9,881 bases of DNA, taken from NCBI GenBank assembly GCA_005777205.1, contig SXNB01000135.1, positions 1 to 9,881 on the forward strand, read 5' to 3'. A model generated the notes under the pieces. That model worked only from the letters and a program-made list of their open reading frames with translations, was not told the origin of the DNA and searched no databases. The position numbers and the translations under genes are program-made. The stretch is from Burkholderiales bacterium (lineage in GTDB: Bacteria; Pseudomonadota; Gammaproteobacteria; Burkholderiales; SG8-39). Shown piece after piece: positions 6,163-9,881 of the stretch. Position 1 is the first letter of the stretch, and the number at the start of each line of letters is the position of its first letter.

Positions 6163-7385
6163 AGCGACGAGCACTTCTTTTCGGCGGCGCCGCGCTCGGC
6201 GTCGCCTCCCTCGCAGTCTGGCGCAATTGGCCCGAGCAGGGCCTGTGGAATCCCTGCCTCGCAACGCTTCCCCCCGAACTGGCGAACCACGAGCTGGTGC
6301 AGGCGGCCTGGGACGGGCTCGACCCGGCGAAAGTCTGGGACGCGCACGCACACCTGGTCGGCATCGGCGATTCGGGCAGCGGCGTGGTAGTGAACCCGAA
6401 CATGAACAGCCTGCTCAACCCGGGCCAGTACGCGCGGCGCCTGTTCTTCCTCAATGCCGGGTGCGCGCATGAAGCGGAAAGCAGCGTGGACCTCGCGTAC
6501 GTCGAGCGCATGCACAACCTCGTGGACGGGCTGCGCCCGGGCGTGAAGCTGCTGCTGTTCGCCTTCGAGCGCGCCTACGGCGAGGACGGCCGGGCGGACG
6601 CGGCACGCACCGGTTTCCACGTGCCCGACGCCTATGCGCGCGACACCGCGAGGAAGCATGCGAAGTACTTCGAATGGGCAGCGTCCGTCCATCCCTACCG
6701 CGCCGACTGCGTCGAGGCGCTGGAAAAGGCGAAGGCGGACGGCGCGCGCGCAGTCAAGTGGCTGCCCGCAGCGATGGGCATGGACCCGGCCTCACCGAAG
6801 TGCGACCGTTTCTATACTGCGCTCGCGCGCCTGGGCGTGCCGCTGATCACGCACGCGGGGCTGGAGCGCGCGGTGACCGGCGCCGACGAGCAGGACTATG
6901 GCAATCCGTTGCGCCTGCGCCGCGCGCTGGATACGGGTGTGCGCGTCGTGGTCGCGCACTGTGGCTCGATGGGGCAGGACCGGGATACCGACAAAGGACC
7001 GAGCGGTCCGCTGGTTGACAGTTTTTCGCTGTTCGGACGACTGATGGAGGATGCCCGATACCAGAGCACACTTTTCGGCGACATTTCGGCCATGACGCAG
7101 GTGAACCGCGCCGGGCCCGCGCTGGCAAAGGTGGTGGAAAGCGAGGACTGGCATCCGCGTCTGCTCAACGGCTCGGACTACCCGCTGCCGGGCGTGATGC
7201 CGATTTTTTCGGTGGACTACCTGGTGTCGCTGGGGTTGGTGCAGTCAGCCGTGGCGGGTATCCTCAAGCAGATCCGCTCGCACAACCCGATCCTGTTCGA
7301 CTTCGTGCTCAAGCGCCACCTGCGCTCGGGCGGGAAGGCACTGCACCGTTCCGTCTTCGAAACCCGCCGTTTCTTCGAGCACTGA
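6159..7385 (+). CDS. Amidohydrolase family protein with N-terminal Tat-like signal/anchor, CTG start
   Basis: A metal-dependent hydrolase of the amidohydrolase_2 (PF04909-like) TIM-barrel type, 408 aa if begun at CTG 6159. Active-site residues in order: DAHAH (61-65), K200 in VKWLP, H232 in ITHAG, H267 in VAHCG and D340 in NGSDYP. The first conventional in-frame start is GTG 6297, which would begin only 14 residues before DAHAH. The frame is open upstream and encodes KRRALLFGG followed by AALGVASLAVW, a textbook positive-then-hydrophobic export signal with a twin-arginine pair. Reading the CTG as Met gives M-K-R-R, and the CTG overlaps the CBS stop as CTGA. No ATG, GTG or TTG is in frame between 6159 and 6297. 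It is probably periplasmic or membrane-anchored. The substrate is unknown; decarboxylase activity, as in some family members, is possible. The selenoprotein gene follows after 16 nt. Confidence 0.82.
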   Translation: MKRRALLFGGAALGVASLAVWRNWPEQGLWNPCLATLPPELANHELVQAAWDGLDPAKVWDAHAHLVGIGDSGSGVVVNPNMNSLLNPGQYARRLFFLNAGCAHEAESSVDLAYVERMHNLVDGLRPGVKLLLFAFERAYGEDGRADAARTGFHVPDAYARDTARKHAKYFEWAASVHPYRADCVEALEKAKADGARAVKWLPAAMGMDPASPKCDRFYTALARLGVPLITHAGLERAVTGADEQDYGNPLRLRRALDTGVRVVVAHCGSMGQDRDTDKGPSGPLVDSFSLFGRLMEDARYQSTLFGDISAMTQVNRAGPALAKVVESEDWHPRLLNGSDYPLPGVMPIFSVDYLVSLGLVQSAVAGILKQIRSHNPILFDFVLKRHLRSGGKALHRSVFETRRFFEH

Positions 7386-7401
7386 CAAAGGAACCAGACG
7401 C

Positions 7402-8616
7402 ATGGCACGCATGGACGACATCCCCGAACCTACCCGCACCGCGGTGCTGGCGTTGCCCATCGCCCCGGTTGCGGCGCAAGCCTTCGTCGCCGGGCCGCCG
7501 CTTGCGCAGCGGCGCGTCGCCCTGGTCAGCTCGGCGGCGCTCTTCCGGCGCGGGGAGGCGCCCTTCCTTCCGGGCAGCGGCGAGTATCGCGCGCTGCCCG
7601 TGGACCTGCCGCTGGAAGACATCCTCATGAGCCACGTCTCGATTAATTTCGATCGCAGCGGTTGGCAGCGCGACCTCAACGTCGCCTACCCGATCGATCG
7701 CCTGCACGAGTTGACGGCCGAAGGCGTAATCGGGGAGGTCGCCTCGACGCATTATTCGGTCATGGGGTCGACGGATCCGCAGGCCATGGCGGCAAGCGCC
7801 GATGCGATTGCCGTGCGAATGCGCGCCGAGGGTGTCGGCGGCGCCATCCTCAGCCCGGTCTGACCGTTCTGCACGCGCGCCGTGTGCGCGCTGGGGCAGA
7901 TGCTGGAGGAACGCGGCGTGGCGACGGTGGCGATCGGCCTGGTCCGGTCGCACATGGAAAAGACAGGAGGGCCGCGCGGCTTGTGGGTGCCGTTCCCGCT
8001 CGGGCGGCCGCTGGGCGAGCCGGGGGATCCGGCGTTCCAGAAGCGCGTCCTGCGCGCGGCGCTGTCGCTGCTAGAGCGCGAGGCCGGCGCGGCCGTGCTG
8101 GAGGATTTTGGCCTCGACGCGCCGGGCCAGGCCGAGCGGGCGGGCTGGTCGCCTCCGTTCGCGTTGCCCGCGCCGTCCGAGCCGTCCGAGCCGGCTGCGT
8201 GGGCTGCGGCCTTGCGCGAGGAAATGGCGCTTGTCCAGCCGTGGGCGGAGCGCGCGCAGGCGCGATTCGGCCGCACCACGGTGGGCGTATCCGCGCAGTC
8301 GCCCGAGGCGTGGCCCGCATACGCCGCCTCGTTTCTCGCCGGCGAGTTGCCCGATCCGCCGCCGCCACTGCCTTCCCCGGGGCTGGCGTTGCGCTTTCTC
8401 GCCGACGACCTCAAGGCGTACTACATGGAGGCGGCGCAGGCGGACGGCGGCGCGCCGTCGAACAACCAGATCAACGAATGGCTGTTCCGGAAAACTCTCG
8501 CCGGCCGGTTCCTGATCGCGCTGCGCCGCTGCTCCCTTGCCAGTGAGAACAGCGCGTTGAAGGCGGCGGGCGGGCGCTTCCTGGTGCCGGCGCAGTGGGT
8601 GCTGAGGGAGAATTGA
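7402..8616 (+). CDS. GrdB/PrdB-type selenoprotein (glycine/betaine/sarcosine/D-proline reductase selenoprotein B family), Sec at TGA 7861
   Basis: One 404-aa gene interrupted by an in-frame TGA (7861-7863, codon 154) that I read as selenocysteine. Before it, residues 77-123 carry the family block SHVSINFDRSGWQRDLNVAYP then IDRLHELTAEGVIG and STHYSVMGS. The TGA sits after GVGGAILSPV and makes U154-P-F-C157, a UxxC redox pair at the position of the Sec in PrdB/GrdB. The same frame continues with typical sequence (LGQMLEERGVATVAIGLVRS, then LWVPFPLGRPLGEPGDPAFQ). A SECIS-like hairpin lies directly after the TGA. Founding members reductively cleave glycine, betaine or proline, but this protein lacks the usual gene partners, so its reaction is open; a thiol/selenol redox role is likely. 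Residues about 255-404, after a Pro-rich linker, are an extension I do not recognise. Start ATG with AAGGA (7388-7392) at 9 nt. Not split into two genes: the downstream part has no good start and lacks the U. Confidence 0.87.
7869..7899 (+). promoter_or_regulatory. Bacterial SECIS-like hairpin
   Basis: GCGCGC (7875-7880) pairs with GCGCGC (7886-7891), closing the 5-nt loop CGTGT (7881-7885). An outer CTGC (7869-7872) can pair with GCAG (7896-7899) around an internal loop. The apical loop starts 17 nt after the TGA and has G at its second position, which fits the known bacterial SECIS pattern (stem-loop just downstream of UGA, G in the first loop positions) for SelB recruitment. Confidence 0.7.
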
Positions 8617-8630
8617 GTCTAGACTAGAGT
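8616..8630 (+). promoter_or_regulatory. Palindrome AGTCTAGACT and overlapping -10-like TAGAGT before aroC
   Basis: A perfect 10-bp palindrome (8616-8625) fills the short gap between the selenoprotein stop and aroC. TAGAGT (8625-8630) ends 6 nt before the aroC ATG. No Shine-Dalgarno is seen, so an own leaderless start or an operator is possible; chance is not excluded. Confidence 0.3.
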
Positions 8631-8636
8631 CTGTCC

Positions 8637-9722
8637 ATGTCTGGCAACAGCTTCGGCACGCTTTACTGCGTCACCTCCTTTGGCGAGTCGCATGGCCCGG
8701 CCTATGGCGGTGTCGTGGACGGCTGCCCGCCGGGGCTGGCGCTGGAGGCCGCCGACCTGCAGAAGGAACTCGACCGGCGCAAGCCCGGCAGCTCGCGCCA
8801 TGTCACGCAGCGGCGCGAGTCCGACACGGTCGAGATCCTCTCCGGCATCCACGAGGGCCGCACCACCGGCACCGCGATCGGGTTCCTGGTGCGCAACGAG
8901 GACCAGCGCTCGAAGGACTACTCCTCAATCGTGGACAAGTTCCGCCCCGGTCATGCCGACTGGACCTACACTCAGAAGTACGGATTTCGCGACCCTCGCG
9001 GCGGTGGGCGCGCCGCGGCGCGCGAGACCGTGGTCCGCGTCGCCGCCGGCGCGAGTGCGAAGAAGTGGCTTGCCGAACGCTACGGCGTGAGGATTCGCGG
9101 CTACCTTGCCCAGCTCGGACCGCATCCGGTGCCGTTCATTTCCTGGGACGAGGTCGGCAACAACCCGTTCTTCGTCCCCAACCAGGCGCTGGTGCCGCAA
9201 CTGGAGAAGTTCATGGACCAGCTGCGCGAGGCTGGCGATTCCTGCGGCGCGCGCGTCAACGTTCTCGCGAGCGGCGTTCCGGTGGGTTGGGGAGAACCGG
9301 TCTACGGCCGGCTGGACGCCGACATTGCTGGCGCCATGATGTCCATCAACGCCGTGAAGGGCGTCGAGATCGGCGCAGGTTTCGGCGCCATCGCGCAGAA
9401 AGGCAGCGATCACGGCGACGAAATGACGCCGCAGGGGTTCCCGTCCAACAACAACGGCGGGGTGCTGGGCGGCATCTCCACAGGCCAGGACGTGACCGTG
9501 TCCATCGCGCTCAAGCCCACCTCCAGCATTCGCATTCCCCGGCGCACCATCAACGCCAAGGGGCAGCCGGAGATGGTCGGGACCACTGGCCGTCACGACC
9601 CCTGCGTCGGATTGCGCGCCACCCCCATCGCTGAGGCCATGCTGGCCTGCGTGCTGATGGACCATGCGCTGCGCCACCGCGCGCAGTGCGGCGACGTAAC
9701 GCCACCCGTTCGGATTGGCTAG
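8637..9722 (+). CDS. aroC: Chorismate synthase
   Basis: A 361-aa FMN-dependent enzyme that converts 5-enolpyruvylshikimate-3-phosphate to chorismate, the last step of the shikimate pathway; cytoplasmic, normally a tetramer. Signatures: SFGESHG (14-20), GGVVDGCPPGL (24-34), the RPGHADWTY segment, GGGRAAARETVVRVAAGA, GDSCGARV, the FGAIAQKGSDHGDE block and SNNNGGVLGGISTGQ. Full-length for the family with every block intact. The ATG at 8637 puts MSGNSFGTLYCVTSFGESHG at the N terminus, the standard opening (normally S/A-GN-x-G-x-x-F-x-V-T-x-x-GESHG). It starts 20 nt after the selenoprotein stop without a clear Shine-Dalgarno. Housekeeping gene, probably with its own promoter. Confidence 0.97.
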   Translation: MSGNSFGTLYCVTSFGESHGPAYGGVVDGCPPGLALEAADLQKELDRRKPGSSRHVTQRRESDTVEILSGIHEGRTTGTAIGFLVRNEDQRSKDYSSIVDKFRPGHADWTYTQKYGFRDPRGGGRAAARETVVRVAAGASAKKWLAERYGVRIRGYLAQLGPHPVPFISWDEVGNNPFFVPNQALVPQLEKFMDQLREAGDSCGARVNVLASGVPVGWGEPVYGRLDADIAGAMMSINAVKGVEIGAGFGAIAQKGSDHGDEMTPQGFPSNNNGGVLGGISTGQDVTVSIALKPTSSIRIPRRTINAKGQPEMVGTTGRHDPCVGLRATPIAEAMLACVLMDHALRHRAQCGDVTPPVRIG

Positions 9723-9781
9723 GAAATGCCAAAGGAATCAATTACAGTGTTACTCCAAGCCTCGGGAAAAGAGGGTTCCAG

Positions 9782-9881
9782 ATGAGCAACAAGGGCCAGC
9801 TGCTACAAGACCCGTTCCTGAACACCCTGCGCAAGGAGCATGTGCCGGTCTCCATTTACCTTGTGAACGGCATCAAGCTGC
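9782..9881 (+). CDS. hfq: RNA chaperone Hfq (N-terminal 33 codons, cut by window end)
   Basis: Begins MSNKGQLLQDPFLNTLRKEH and continues VPVSIYLVNGIKL, the highly conserved start of Hfq, a hexameric Sm-like protein that pairs small RNAs with mRNAs. The visible part covers the N-terminal helix and the first Sm1 strands, with residues Q8, D9, F11 and L12 typical of the RNA-binding proximal face. ATG 9782 follows GAGGG (9771-9775) at 6-nt spacing. The 59-bp gap after aroC holds a weak TACAGT (9743-9748) that may be its -10. hflX often follows hfq but lies outside the window. Confidence 0.95.
   Translation, partial: MSNKGQLLQDPFLNTLRKEHVPVSIYLVNGIKL

Noticed and set aside
1187..7863. TGA reassigned to Trp (alternative genetic code), because both peptidase TGAs may replace Trp
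   Set aside because: TGA ends several intact genes at the expected length (CBS, amidohydrolase, selenoprotein, ComA-like), and Trp is coded by TGG throughout.
7882..8616. Separate 244-aa gene starting at GTG 7882
   Set aside because: It would start inside the SECIS-like hairpin without a ribosome site and would cut the conserved domain just after its UxxC motif; one continuous selenoprotein explains the data better.
9715..9732. TTGGC-N8-GCCAA inverted repeat over the aroC stop as terminator
   Set aside because: Only a 5-bp stem with no U-tract; too weak to annotate.
1..9881. tRNA, rRNA, CRISPR array, insertion sequence or prophage signals
   Set aside because: None seen: no clustered repeats, no transposase or integrase motifs, no tRNA-like cloverleaf noticed by eye. 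The only sizeable repeat is the 139-bp duplication.

Overview
The window is high-GC proteobacterial DNA. The gene repertoire (short CBS-domain protein, chorismate synthase followed by hfq, an M1-type aminopeptidase remnant) and the codon use look like a betaproteobacterium, probably an uncultivated one, but this placement is an inference from style and not from a database match. Genes are tightly packed on both strands, and the only long stretch without an intact gene is the decayed peptidase at 1187-2101.

Left part (1-2101, minus strand). A decayed M1 aminopeptidase (2101 to 1187) is followed by a GNAT acetyltransferase (1106 to 585) and a short-chain dehydrogenase (SDR, from 560). The SDR does not continue normally. 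After about 141 residues it runs in frame into a second, near-identical copy of the central part of the acetyltransferase. This is a 139-bp direct repeat with one mismatch, and the first copy touches base 1. It is either a microhomology-mediated fusion or an assembly chimera at a contig end.

Middle part. An enoyl-CoA hydratase/isomerase-family gene (2196-2966, +) converges on a minus-strand two-gene operon: a phosphosulfolactate synthase (ComA) family protein (4237 to 3434) and a small secreted cysteine-containing protein (3437 to 3003), joined by an ATGA overlap. A sulfatase (4262-5653, +) is divergent from the ComA-like gene with only 24 bp between the start codons. A near-symmetric -10 element there could serve both strands.

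Right part (5728-9881, +). A two-CBS-domain protein overlaps a membrane-anchored or exported amidohydrolase that appears to start at CTG within a CTGA overlap. Sixteen bases later comes the most notable gene, at 7402-8616. It is a glycine/betaine/sarcosine/D-proline reductase selenoprotein B (GrdB/PrdB)-type protein with an in-frame TGA at 7861-7863 in a U-P-F-C motif and a SECIS-like hairpin right behind it. An annotation that reads TGA only as stop would split it into a 153-aa and a 244-aa gene. Chorismate synthase (aroC) and the first 33 codons of hfq close the window.

Links between genes: CBS, amidohydrolase and selenoprotein probably form one transcription unit (an undescribed context as far as I can tell). 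The ComA-like protein and the sulfatase hint at sulfur metabolism, but no pathway is complete here.
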